Shown piece after piece: positions 18,432 through 26,812 of a stretch of DNA of 64,000 nucleotides. Source of the stretch: Bordetella parapertussis. GTDB taxonomy: Bacteria; Pseudomonadota; Gammaproteobacteria; Burkholderiales; Burkholderiaceae_B. The stretch lies in the NCBI GenBank assembly GCA_945883615.1, contig CAMCYB010000001.1:38014-102013 (forward strand). The letters are read 5' to 3'. Below the pieces are notes generated by a model that saw nothing but the letters and a program-made list of their open reading frames with translations, was not told the DNA's origin and did no database searches. The translations under genes and the position numbers were made by a program. Numbering within the stretch: the first letter of the stretch is position 1; each line of letters starts with the position of its first letter.

Positions 18432-19005
18432 GGCCTGCCGCACCTGTCAACATGATGGGGTCAATGCCCAATAAGCCCAGTGCTTTTAAATAACGGTCTT
18501 CAGGGGGCACATCAAAAAGAATATTGTTTTCTGCCGCCACACTGAGCCAAACGTTTTGTGCCATCTCTTCTTCGAGTTGCCCGGCACCCCAGCCAACATA
18601 ACCCAGTGTCACGAGCATGCGTTTAGGACCAACGCCTTCAGCGACGTCTTGCAAAATGTCACGCGATGTTGTTAACGACAAGGTATCGCCCAAGTCTAGG
18701 CTTGAGTTGTAAGGCTTTAATGACGAGTGTGAAGTGTGCAATACAAAACCGCGGTAAGTTTGTACTGGGCCACCTTGAAAAACTCGATTTTGGCTGAGAT
18801 CAAGCGTGGCTTCAGCACTATTGGCTAGCTCAACCTGTTCAAGCAAATGCTTGACCGTCAAGTCAGTGGGTCGATTAATCATTAAGCCCAAAGCACCCTT
18901 TGAAGAGTGTTCGCAAACAAAAATGACGCTGCCTGCGAAATATTCGCCCTGCAGCCCAGGCATGGCCAGTAGAAAGTGCTTAGCAAAAAAAACTGCCTCG
19001 GTCAT
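18424..19005 (-). CDS. yqgE: YqgE/AlgH family (DUF179) protein
   Basis: The 193-residue protein has the family's conserved segments: FLLAMPGLQGEYFAGSVIFVCEHS near the start (read as two short motifs), GALGLMINRPTDL, VFQGGPVQ and LVTLGYVGWGAGQLEEEM. Structures of the family are known, but the biochemical function is not; AlgH affects alginate regulation in Pseudomonas. The start overlaps the rubredoxin stop by one base (TAATG), and ruvX follows with an 8-nt overlap. Confidence 0.93.
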   Translation of the reverse strand: MTEAVFFAKHFLLAMPGLQGEYFAGSVIFVCEHSSKGALGLMINRPTDLTVKHLLEQVELANSAEATLDLSQNRVFQGGPVQTYRGFVLHTSHSSLKPYNSSLDLGDTLSLTTSRDILQDVAEGVGPKRMLVTLGYVGWGAGQLEEEMAQNVWLSVAAENNILFDVPPEDRYLKALGLLGIDPIMLTGAAGHA

Positions 19006-19169
19006 TAAATCTCCATGAGTTCAAAGTCTTCTTTGCGGGCGCCACACTCTGGGCAGACCCAATTTGGTGGGACATCTGCCCATTTTGTACCCGGCGCAAT
19101 GCCATCATCTGGCGCACCAGTGGCTTCGTCGTATACCCAACCACATATTAAACACATCCAAGTTTGCAT
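19005..19169 (-). CDS. Rubredoxin (54 aa)
   Basis: This short gene encodes 54 residues with two iron-binding knuckles: WMCLICGWVYDE (Cys6, Cys9) and WVCPECGARKEDF (Cys39, Cys42), the standard rubredoxin spacing. The middle DDGIAPGTKWADVPPNW is also family-typical. Rubredoxins carry one electron on an Fe(Cys)4 centre in the cytoplasm; the partner is not evident. It heads the minus-strand operon leading to yqgE, ruvX and the pyr genes, and its TAA overlaps the yqgE ATG. Divergent thiD-like and rubredoxin genes share a 43-bp promoter region. Confidence 0.95.
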   Translation of the reverse strand: MQTWMCLICGWVYDEATGAPDDGIAPGTKWADVPPNWVCPECGARKEDFELMEI

Positions 19170-19212
19170 TAATCTCTCTACTGTTCTTTTACAATGTACG
19201 TAATGTTACCTA

Positions 19213-20070
19213 ATGATGAAGCAATTGCCTGATACCCGCCCCCCCCTCACACTCATTTTCGGGGTTTTTGACCCCACTGGTGCCCAAGGCCTACCCGCTG
19301 ATGCCGTAACCTGCGCAGTTTGGGGTTGTCACGCCCTTGGGGTATTAACCGGTACAACCCTTGCTGATTCCTCAGGTTCACATCAAACTGACCCTATTAT
19401 CGCTGAAGAAATCGACGAGCAGGCACGTACCCTGCTTGAAGATATGCAAATTTCTGCATTTAAAGTCGGCGCGTTGTTTTCTCCCGAGGCGGCGAGCGTT
19501 ATTGCCCAAGTTATTGCTGACTATGACGAAGCCCCCATGGTTTTGCATTTAGGCGAGAGCTACACCGCCCCAGAGACCAGCGGCGACCCCGACGAGTACG
19601 ACGTCATGGTGGGGGCAACCCTTGAGTTGCTTTTGCCTCAAACGCACATTGTTGTGATTGACGAAGCCCGTTTAAAGCATTGGTTTAACGACGACGTGAT
19701 TGAACACCTTGAAGGGGCAACAGGCCCCAGCGAGCTCTTAACTTTAGGGGCTGATTGGGCTTTGGTGCTTAACCACACACAGCGCCCGGGGCATCAAGTC
19801 AATTTACTACTCGGTCCAGATAATCAGACTTATAGCTGGGCCACTTGGCCTCGCCCCCATCGGGTTCAAGATATCAGTGGTTTAGTGGCGACAGCGGTTA
19901 CGGCCGGCCTTGCCCAAGGCTTAGCGGCTGTGCAAGCGTGCGAACAGGCTTGCGCTTACGCCACCTTAACTCTTGAACATGCTTTCCAGGCTGGTATGGG
20001 GGCTCGCACGGCGCAACGATTTATTCCATTTAAAGTGGCTCAGGCAAAATTGCCAACACAAGAAAATTAA
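19213..20070 (+). CDS. Divergent ThiD-like (hydroxymethylpyrimidine kinase family) protein
   Basis: The 285-residue protein resembles ThiD in the N-terminal LIFGVFDPTGAQGLPADAVTCAVWG (compare the usual AGSDPSGGAG pattern) and in the region ISAFKVGALFS. The catalytic anion-hole loop GTGC near the C-terminus is missing: the equivalent place reads QDISGLVATAVTAGLAQG, with no cysteine. Kinase activity on hydroxymethylpyrimidine (phosphate) is therefore doubtful. It sits 4 nt before thiE, which argues for a thiamine-related role, and a similar gene is present beside rubredoxin in Bordetella as I recall. Fold assignment is fair; function is open. Confidence 0.65.
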   Translation: MMKQLPDTRPPLTLIFGVFDPTGAQGLPADAVTCAVWGCHALGVLTGTTLADSSGSHQTDPIIAEEIDEQARTLLEDMQISAFKVGALFSPEAASVIAQVIADYDEAPMVLHLGESYTAPETSGDPDEYDVMVGATLELLLPQTHIVVIDEARLKHWFNDDVIEHLEGATGPSELLTLGADWALVLNHTQRPGHQVNLLLGPDNQTYSWATWPRPHRVQDISGLVATAVTAGLAQGLAAVQACEQACAYATLTLEHAFQAGMGARTAQRFIPFKVAQAKLPTQEN

Positions 20071-20074
20071 CCCG

Positions 20075-20809
20075 ATGACAAACCGACCCAACGCACTGTC
20101 TGTCAGCCAACGCCCGACTTTTCCTAAAGGCTTATACGGCATCACACCCGACTGGCAAGATATCGAAAAGCTTGATGATGCCATTCACGCGGCTGCGGCG
20201 GGTGGCATGACAGTTGTGCAGTTGCGTAACAAAACGGCTGACCCCAGTACGCGCTTAGCTTTTGCGCAGCGGTTACTCAAAACGTGCCGTAGCTTAGGGG
20301 TTTTATTTATCTTAAATGATGACTGGCGCTTGGTTCAACAGCTTGGCGAAGTGGGGCCTATTGGCGTACATATCGGTCGCGATGACGGTGACAGCCAAAG
20401 TGTTAGAGCGGCGTTAGGTGACGCAATTGTTTTGGGTGTATCTTGTTATGATGACTTTGACCGTGCTGTTGCCGCCGCCCAAGCCATTTCGACCGCAACC
20501 TCGACCGAAACCTCAGCCGGAACCCTAACTGGGCCAACCGTCGACTATGTCGCGTTTGGCGCGATGTTTGCCTCAAACACCAAGCCCGGTGCACCACCCG
20601 CGTCATTACAAGTTTTGACGCAAGCTCGCCAGCATTGGCCACACGATAGCAAGCGACCGGCGCTCGTGGCAATAGGGGGCATTACAGTTAACAACGCTTC
20701 TTTGGTTATAAAGGCTGGTGCTGAATCACTTGCCGTCGCAGGTGGCCTTTTTTTAAGCCCCCATATCGAACAAACTGCACGCCAATTTACAGAGATCATT
20801 CACCAATGA
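20075..20809 (+). CDS. thiE: Thiamine-phosphate synthase ThiE
   Basis: The 244-residue TIM-barrel protein joins HMP-pyrophosphate and thiazole phosphate to thiamine phosphate. Motifs: VVQLRNKTADPSTR, FILNDDWRLV, GVHIGRDDGD, VAFGAMFASNTKPGAPP (the pyrophosphate site) and ALVAIGGIT. The open frame runs back to 19973, but the family start lies at the ATG at 20075, directly after the thiD-like stop. A Thr/Ser-rich insert (about 148-165, TATSTETSAGTLTG) precedes the VDYVAFG strand and is encoded by short imperfect repeats. A second ThiE-like domain is fused to Nudix at 24.4-25.3 kb. Confidence 0.93.
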   Translation: MTNRPNALSVSQRPTFPKGLYGITPDWQDIEKLDDAIHAAAAGGMTVVQLRNKTADPSTRLAFAQRLLKTCRSLGVLFILNDDWRLVQQLGEVGPIGVHIGRDDGDSQSVRAALGDAIVLGVSCYDDFDRAVAAAQAISTATSTETSAGTLTGPTVDYVAFGAMFASNTKPGAPPASLQVLTQARQHWPHDSKRPALVAIGGITVNNASLVIKAGAESLAVAGGLFLSPHIEQTARQFTEIIHQ

Positions 20810-20899
20810 GTCACGTAACAACTTAAATAGAGGCTTTTTAAAGGCTACTCTATCTCAGTACAAAATCTGGTCAACAATAATTTTGGAGCGCTACCGTAC

Positions 20900-22192
20900 A
20901 TGACGACAACCAACGCAAGCCTTTTTGAACGCGCCTGTTTAAGTATTCCGGGCGGGGTCAATTCGCCCGTGCGTGCCTTCAAATCGGTTGGGGGCACCCC
21001 ACGGTTTGTGGCACGCTCATTTGGCCCGCACTTTTGGGACGCTGAGGGCAAACAATACATCGACTACATCGGTTCGTGGGGCCCAGCTATTTTGGGTCAT
21101 GCCCACCCTGAGGTTGTTAAAGCAGTGCAAGATGCAGCCGTTAACGGTATGTCGTATGGCGCACCGACCGAGGCCGAGGTCATCATGGCTGAAACCCTGA
21201 TCGCCCGCATGCCCTCTATTGAGCAAGTCAGGCTGGTCAGCTCTGGCACTGAAGCCACCATGAGCGCCATTCGATTGGCTCGCGGCGCCACAGGGCGCCC
21301 AAAGATTATTAAATTTGAAGGGTGTTATCACGGCCATGCTGACAGCCTACTGGTCAAAGCCGGTTCAGGGTTACTGACGTTTGGCAACCCCACTTCTGCC
21401 GGCGTTCCCCCTGAGTTTGTAGCCCACACGATTGTGCTTGACTTCAACGATACGGGCGCTGTTGAAGCCGCCTTTAAAGAATACAGCACCCAAATTGCCT
21501 GTGTCATTGTTGAGCCGATGGCCGGCAATATGAATTTAGTCAAACCTTTACCTGGCTTTTTAGAATGCCTGCGTGAGCAATGTACACAACACGGTGCGAT
21601 TTTAATTTTTGATGAAGTCATGACAGGTTTTCGGGTTGGGCCACAGGGCGTGCAAGGCTTAACCGGCGTCACACCCGACCTCACGACTTTAGCTAAAGTG
21701 ATTGGTGGCGGCATGCCAATTGGGGCCTTTGGTGGCCGCAAAGATATTATGCAAAACTTGGCACCCGTTGGGGCGGTTTACCAAGCCGGCACCTTGTCGG
21801 GTAACCCAGTAGCGGTTGCAGCCGGTTTAAAGACCCTTGAGCTATTGGCTGCACCCGGCTTCTACGAGCGGCTCTCAGCCTCGACTACGGCACTGATGCA
21901 AGGTATGGTTGAGCGTGCCCACGCGCATCACATTGCCTTTAACGCTGACAGTGAGGGGGGTATGTTTGGTATGTACTTTTCAGAAAACATACCGACTTGT
22001 CTCGCCGATGTGTCGTCATCAGACATTGCAATGTTCAATCGTTTCTTTCATTTGATGCTCGATCAAGGGGTATACCTCGCGCCTTCAGCTTACGAGGCGG
22101 GCTTTGTATCAGCCATGCACAACGATCAAATTATTCAAACCACGCTTGACGCGGCAGACCATGCATTTAAAGAATTAAAAACGAACGCTTAA
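20900..22192 (+). CDS. hemL: Glutamate-1-semialdehyde 2,1-aminomutase HemL
   Basis: The 430-residue PLP enzyme converts glutamate-1-semialdehyde to 5-aminolevulinate for tetrapyrrole synthesis. Clear features: [16 protein letters not shown] at the N-terminus, [24 protein letters not shown], and the PLP-binding lysine Lys266 in [18 protein letters not shown]. Length matches the family. A GGAG lies 13 nt before the ATG. The 90-bp gap after thiE contains a weak hairpin (tagag and ctcta arms around 20826-20850), so it could be a separate transcript. Confidence 0.97.
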   Translation: MTTTNASLFERACLSIPGGVNSPVRAFKSVGGTPRFVARSFGPHFWDAEGKQYIDYIGSWGPAILGHAHPEVVKAVQDAAVNGMSYGAPTEAEVIMAETLIARMPSIEQVRLVSSGTEATMSAIRLARGATGRPKIIKFEGCYHGHADSLLVKAGSGLLTFGNPTSAGVPPEFVAHTIVLDFNDTGAVEAAFKEYSTQIACVIVEPMAGNMNLVKPLPGFLECLREQCTQHGAILIFDEVMTGFRVGPQGVQGLTGVTPDLTTLAKVIGGGMPIGAFGGRKDIMQNLAPVGAVYQAGTLSGNPVAVAAGLKTLELLAAPGFYERLSASTTALMQGMVERAHAHHIAFNADSEGGMFGMYFSENIPTCLADVSSSDIAMFNRFFHLMLDQGVYLAPSAYEAGFVSAMHNDQIIQTTLDAADHAFKELKTNA

Positions 22193-22236
22193 ATACCAAA
22201 ACTTAAAAATCTAACCCTTATTAAAAAAGGTTCATC

Positions 22237-23472
22237 ATGGCAGTCAACCTTGTTATTCCAGATCGCGCTGCAGTGCACCCTGTTGCAGGGGTCGAAATTG
22301 GTATCGCTTCTGCAGGCATTCGTAAGATTGGTAAAAAAGATCTAACGGTTTTTCGTCTCGCTGCGGGCACAACCGTAGCCGGCGTATTTACCACCAATCG
22401 TTTTAAAGCCGCGCCCGTGCAAGTGTGCGAAACACACTTGGCACCCGTAGACGGCGCAGCCCACATTCGCGCCTTAATCATCAACACCGGTAATGCCAAT
22501 GCAGGAACCGGTGCAACGGGGTTGCACGTTGCAAATGAAACCTGCGAAACCGTGGCTCAGCTGCTGGGCATTGAAGCACAATCAGTCTTACCTTTTTCAA
22601 CGGGCGTCATTTTAGAACCGCTTTCTCTTGAAAAAATCAAAACCGCTTTACCTGCTGCAATTGCCGACTTTTCAGCTAATCATTGGTTTGATGCAGCCCA
22701 CAGCATTATGACGACTGATACGCTTCCAAAAATTTATTCCACCCAAATCGTTGTGGGTGGCCACACCGTCACCATCACGGGCGTCAGCAAAGGTGCCGGC
22801 ATGATTCGCCCCAATATGGCGACCATGCTGGGTTACTTAGCCACTGATGCGGGCATTGCTGCACCCCTGATGAAAGGTTTAGCGCAAGACCTAGCAAACC
22901 ATTCTTTTAACCGTATTACAGTTGATGGCGACACCTCAACCAACGACTCATTCATACTGATGGCTACCGGTCAAAGTGGTTTATTAGTTCAAACCATTCA
23001 AGACCCACATTTTGAGTTGCTCAAGCAAGCCCTCATCGTTGCCGCCCGCGATTTGGCACAAAAAATTGTGCGCGACGCTGAAGGTGCGACTAAATTTATG
23101 ACCATAGCGGTTGAACAAGCAGGCAGCACTGCCGAGGCCTTAAAAGTTGCTTACGCCATTGCGCATTCCCCCTTAGTTAAAACCGCTTTTTTTGCGTCAG
23201 ACCCTAATCTTGGCCGCATTTTGGCGGCCATCGGTTATGCCGGCATTGACGATCTTGATGTGAACCACGTCAAGCTCTGGTTAGGTGACGTCTTAGTCGC
23301 ACAAGAGGGCGGCCGCCACCCTGATTACCGCGAACAAGATGGGCAACGTATTATGAAAGAGGCTGAAATTTTAGTGCGTGTGGCGCTGGGTCGTGGCCAT
23401 GTCAACGATACGGTATACACCTGCGATTTTTCTCATGAATACGTCACCATCAACGCTGACTATCGGTCATAA
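22237..23472 (+). CDS. argJ: Bifunctional ornithine acetyltransferase / N-acetylglutamate synthase ArgJ
   Basis: The 411-residue proenzyme is cleaved autocatalytically between Ala195 and Thr196 in the motif [13 protein letters not shown]; Thr196 becomes the nucleophile of the beta chain. ArgJ moves the acetyl group from N-acetylornithine to glutamate, recycling acetyl groups in arginine synthesis; some members also use acetyl-Co[12 protein letters not shown] and the oxyanion pair in LPFSTGVI are present. The ATG follows AAAAAGG with a 6-nt spacer. The DUF815 gene starts 6 nt after it, as commonly seen in Burkholderiales. Confidence 0.96.
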   Translation: MAVNLVIPDRAAVHPVAGVEIGIASAGIRKIGKKDLTVFRLAAGTTVAGVFTTNRFKAAPVQVCETHLAPVDGAAHIRALIINTGNANAGTGATGLHVANETCETVAQLLGIEAQSVLPFSTGVILEPLSLEKIKTALPAAIADFSANHWFDAAHSIMTTDTLPKIYSTQIVVGGHTVTITGVSKGAGMIRPNMATMLGYLATDAGIAAPLMKGLAQDLANHSFNRITVDGDTSTNDSFILMATGQSGLLVQTIQDPHFELLKQALIVAARDLAQKIVRDAEGATKFMTIAVEQAGSTAEALKVAYAIAHSPLVKTAFFASDPNLGRILAAIGYAGIDDLDVNHVKLWLGDVLVAQEGGRHPDYREQDGQRIMKEAEILVRVALGRGHVNDTVYTCDFSHEYVTINADYRS

Positions 23473-23478
23473 ATAAGT

Positions 23479-24372
23479 ATGAATGCATCAAACTCAAATC
23501 AACAGTCAGTCGGTGACTTAACCACCTTACTTGCTCGCGCCGAACGCGTTCTTGAACAACTCGAGCACTGGTTACCCCCCGCCCCGTTGCCAACTGATTG
23601 GTCTGCCCATGCGTTTCGTTGGCGCAGGCGCGGTCAAGGTCATGGCTGGCTTGACCCGATTAATCACGTGCACATCATTCATGCAAGCGACTTACAACAC
23701 ATTACCCGTCAAAAAGAAACGCTTGACCGCAACACCCTACAATTTATACAAGGCAAACCTGCCAATCACGTCTTAATGACGGGTTCACGGGGAACCGGTA
23801 AAAGCTCACTGGTTAAAGCAATGCTTGATCGTTACGCCGACCAGGGCTTGCGTTTAATTGAAGTCGATAAAACCGATATGGTTGATTTGTCAGATATTGT
23901 TGATTTGGTGGCTCATCGACCCGAACGTTTTATTGTGTTTTGTGACGACTTGTCTTTCGATGAAGGTGAGATCGGTTACAAAGCACTCAAGTCTGTTCTT
24001 GATGGGTCAGCCTCGGCAACGGGGCACAACATATTGGTATATGCCACGTCAAACCGTCGACACTTAATGCCAGAATACATGCACGAAAACCTACAAGCAA
24101 AGCATCAAGCCGATGGTGAAGTGCACCCAGGTGAAACCGTAGAAGAAAAAATCTCACTCTCTGAACGCTTTGGTTTGTGGTTATCGTTTTACCCCTTTAG
24201 GCAAGACGATTATTTAGATATCGTGGCGCATTGGCTTAAAACGCTTGGTTGCACGCCTGAAGATATTGCCGCAGCGCGCACAGAAGCATTGCAATGGACA
24301 ATCGCACGGGGTTCTCGCTCGGGTCGCGTTGCATGGCATTTCGCACGCGACTGGGCCGCACGACATGTCTGA
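23479..24372 (+). CDS. DUF815 AAA+ family ATPase
   Basis: The 297-residue protein has Walker A (GSRGTGKSS, Lys108), Walker B (FIVFCDDLSF, Asp156-Asp157) and a sensor-1-type VYATSNRRHLMPEY. The substrate is unknown; the family is widespread in proteobacteria and usually sits between argJ and a mutT gene, as here. There is no membrane segment. An ATG at 24365 starts the next gene inside its last codons (8-nt overlap), so the two are translationally coupled. Confidence 0.88.
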   Translation: MNASNSNQQSVGDLTTLLARAERVLEQLEHWLPPAPLPTDWSAHAFRWRRRGQGHGWLDPINHVHIIHASDLQHITRQKETLDRNTLQFIQGKPANHVLMTGSRGTGKSSLVKAMLDRYADQGLRLIEVDKTDMVDLSDIVDLVAHRPERFIVFCDDLSFDEGEIGYKALKSVLDGSASATGHNILVYATSNRRHLMPEYMHENLQAKHQADGEVHPGETVEEKISLSERFGLWLSFYPFRQDDYLDIVAHWLKTLGCTPEDIAAARTEALQWTIARGSRSGRVAWHFARDWAARHV

Positions 24373-25348
24373 TGCTGCGTTACCCAACGAGCCGATCACT
24401 GATGTAGCCGTTGGTTTAATTGAACAAGCTGATGGTCATATTTTGTTTGGTCAGCGACCAGAAGGCAAACCTTGGTCGGGTTGGTGGGAATTGCCTGGCG
24501 GCAAACTCGAACTGGGTGAAACCGCTGCACAAGCCCTCAATCGTGAGCTCAAAGAAGAGCTCGGCATTGAAGTGACCGAGTCTAGGCCCTGGGTCACGCG
24601 GGTGCATCGTTACCCCACCACAACTGTGCGCCTGGCCTTTCATCGCGTCACAGGCTGGTTGGGTGAACCAAAAGGTTTAGAAAACCAGCAACTTCGTTGG
24701 TTAAGCCCTGCCATCGCCCTGCAAACTGAGCATTTATTACCTGCCACTTACCCGCCCCTAAAGTGGTTAACTTTTCCCGAAATCTATGCCATCAGTTCGG
24801 TGTGTGCCACGCAGACCTCACACATCAGCTCTTTTTTAAAAAGACTTGAACGTGGCTTAGCAAACGGCATCAAACTTTTGCAATGGCGCGAGCCGAGTTG
24901 GTCAAACGAAGACAAGCAACACGAACAAACGTTTAAAACTGTTTTAAGCCTGTGTCATCAAGCTGGGGCGCGAGTTCTTGTCAATAGTGCGCATCCACAA
25001 GCATGGTGGCAAATGGCTGATGGTGTGCATTTACGTCAACGCGATGCCACAAGCCTACAAAAACGACCTGAGCTACCTGCAAGCCACTGGGTAGCCGTAT
25101 CAACCCACAACACCGACGAGCTGAACCATGCACGTGACTTAGAGGCTGATTTTGTAACGTTAAGCCCCGTGCAAACAACCACCTCGCACCCTGGCGCAAA
25201 AGTGTTGGGTTGGCATGACTTTGGTGTGATACAAGCCCAAGCGGGTGTACCTGTTTATGCACTAGGGGGCTTGTCGCCCAGCGATTTATTTTTGGCTCGT
25301 CGCCACGGGGCGCACGGGGTTGCCGGCATTGGCCATTTCTTGACTTGA
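24365..25348 (+). CDS. Nudix hydrolase (MutT-like) fused to a ThiE-like TIM-barrel domain
   Basis: Residues about 10-135 form a Nudix hydrolase with a perfect Nudix box (G46-x5-E52-x7-R60-E61-L-K-E-E-L-G), closest to MutT, which removes 8-oxo-dGTP from the nucleotide pool. Residues about 150-327 resemble thiamine-phosphate synthase/TenI (GIKLLQWREPSW, DGVHLRQRD, DFVTLSPVQTTTSHPGA, VYALGGLS). This two-domain architecture is recurrent in proteobacteria, although the role of the second domain is unsettled. The ATG at 24365 is chosen over the longer frame from 24245. The last 63 nt overlap the end of the convergent outer-membrane channel gene. Confidence 0.9.
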   Translation: MSDAALPNEPITDVAVGLIEQADGHILFGQRPEGKPWSGWWELPGGKLELGETAAQALNRELKEELGIEVTESRPWVTRVHRYPTTTVRLAFHRVTGWLGEPKGLENQQLRWLSPAIALQTEHLLPATYPPLKWLTFPEIYAISSVCATQTSHISSFLKRLERGLANGIKLLQWREPSWSNEDKQHEQTFKTVLSLCHQAGARVLVNSAHPQAWWQMADGVHLRQRDATSLQKRPELPASHWVAVSTHNTDELNHARDLEADFVTLSPVQTTTSHPGAKVLGWHDFGVIQAQAGVPVYALGGLSPSDLFLARRHGAHGVAGIGHFLT

Positions 25349-26812
25349 CCACCCGCCCCCTAGGGCTGAAATGAGCTGCACACTGGCAGCCAAGCGCTCG
25401 CCCATCAAACTAATTTGGGTGCGTTCATTATTGAGGGCAGTGGTTTCTAATATCGCCACGCTCAAGTAATCTACCAAGCCTTGTTCATATTGATTGAGCG
25501 ACAAACGGACCGCCTCACGCGCGGCATCAACAGCGATACGCTGCACGACTTGCTCACGCGCCTGAACTGTTAATTGCACCATGGCATTGTCTACTTCCTG
25601 AATAGCATTTAAAACGGTCAAACGATAAGCCGCAGCTTGGGCGTTAAAATTTGCTTGCGCTTGTTCGACCCTCGATTTGCGCAGCCCCCCATCAAACAAA
25701 CTCAATGCAAGCGCAGGGCCAAGCGCCCACACCTGTGCGGGCGCACTAAACCATTGAGCATAACTAGCAGTTTGAAAGCCAAAGTTACCCCCTAAGGTGA
25801 CATCTGGAAACCAAGCTGCCGTCGCCACGCCGATTTGAGCATTCGCAGCCACCACGTTACGCTCGGCGCCGACAATATCAGGGCGACGTTCAAGCAAGGT
25901 CGAGGGCAGACCAACCGGTATAGTGGGCGGTTGTATCAACCAGTTTACATGCGGTTCAATGGTGAGTTGTGAGGGTGGGCGACCCAGCAACACGGCAATA
26001 GCGTTTTCAAGTGAGGTGCGTTGCCACTCTAAATTGATGAGTTGCGCACGGGTACTTTCAAGCTGTGTCAGAGAAACAGCCACATCGCTTCTGCCTGAAA
26101 TACCCGCTCTGTAACGATTTTCTGTCAGCGTTAATGACCTTTGGTAAGCCGCCACAGTGGCAGCTAGTAAACTTGTTTGAGCGTCTAGAACGCGCATCTG
26201 AAAATAAGTGGTTGCTAAAACTGTTTGCTGGCTGAGTTGAACGCCCGCTAAATTGGCTGCGCTGGCCTGCATCGACGCTTCATTTGCTTCGATATTACGA
26301 CGTATACCACCCCATAAATCGAGTTGCCAGTTTGCGTTTAGATTTCCCCCATATCGTGTTTGCGGTGATGGGTTGACACCAAAGCCACCCGTACTCGTAG
26401 TGAAAGGGGCATCAGAGCGAATTAAATCAGCATTCACACCTAAAGTGGGGTATTGAGCTGAGCTAGCCTGTTTAACCAAGGCCAAAGCATTTTGCAGCTG
26501 CGCTTGCGCTTGCGCTTGCGCGACACTCAAGTTGCTTTGATTTAACTCGACAATTAAACCACTTAAGACGCTGTCTTGATAAATTTCCCACCAAGCCGTA
26601 TCAGTCGTTTGGGCTTGTGCATCAAACACTTTCCAACCCTCGACTGATTTAAATTGTGTACCCACATCAACCGTTGGTCGAACATAATCAGGGCCAACTG
26701 TACAGGCGCTCAGAAAGCATACCAAAGCACCCATCGAACAGATGCGTTTGACGTGCCTAAATGAGCAAATTAAGTCAGATTTAATACGATGGATCGATTT
26801 GTAAAAATTCAT
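25286..26812 (-). CDS. Outer-membrane efflux lipoprotein (NodT/OprM family)
   Basis: The 508-residue protein has a lipobox (CFLSAC, cysteine near residue 37), then TVGPDYVRP, the hallmark start of NodT/OprM channels. Two OEP repeats follow, with long helices (for example QNALALVKQASSAQYP and RKSRVEQAQANFNAQAAAYR). It is the outer-membrane exit duct for the RND pump encoded upstream, forming a trimer that spans the periplasm. The ATG overlaps the upstream RND stop (ATGA). The unusually long N-region before the signal helix leaves the start uncertain. Its 3' end overlaps the convergent Nudix-ThiE gene by 63 nt. Confidence 0.93.
   Translation of the reverse strand: MNFYKSIHRIKSDLICSFRHVKRICSMGALVCFLSACTVGPDYVRPTVDVGTQFKSVEGWKVFDAQAQTTDTAWWEIYQDSVLSGLIVELNQSNLSVAQAQAQAQLQNALALVKQASSAQYPTLGVNADLIRSDAPFTTSTGGFGVNPSPQTRYGGNLNANWQLDLWGGIRRNIEANEASMQASAANLAGVQLSQQTVLATTYFQMRVLDAQTSLLAATVAAYQRSLTLTENRYRAGISGRSDVAVSLTQLESTRAQLINLEWQRTSLENAIAVLLGRPPSQLTIEPHVNWLIQPPTIPVGLPSTLLERRPDIVGAERNVVAANAQIGVATAAWFPDVTLGGNFGFQTASYAQWFSAPAQVWALGPALALSLFDGGLRKSRVEQAQANFNAQAAAYRLTVLNAIQEVDNAMVQLTVQAREQVVQRIAVDAAREAVRLSLNQYEQGLVDYLSVAILETTALNNERTQISLMGERLAASVQLISALGGGWSSQEMANAGNPVRPVATSQK

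Noticed and set aside
19170-20074. TPP riboswitch for the thiamine genes
   Set aside because: The leader before the thiD-like gene is only 43 bp and no conserved CUGAGA element is present.
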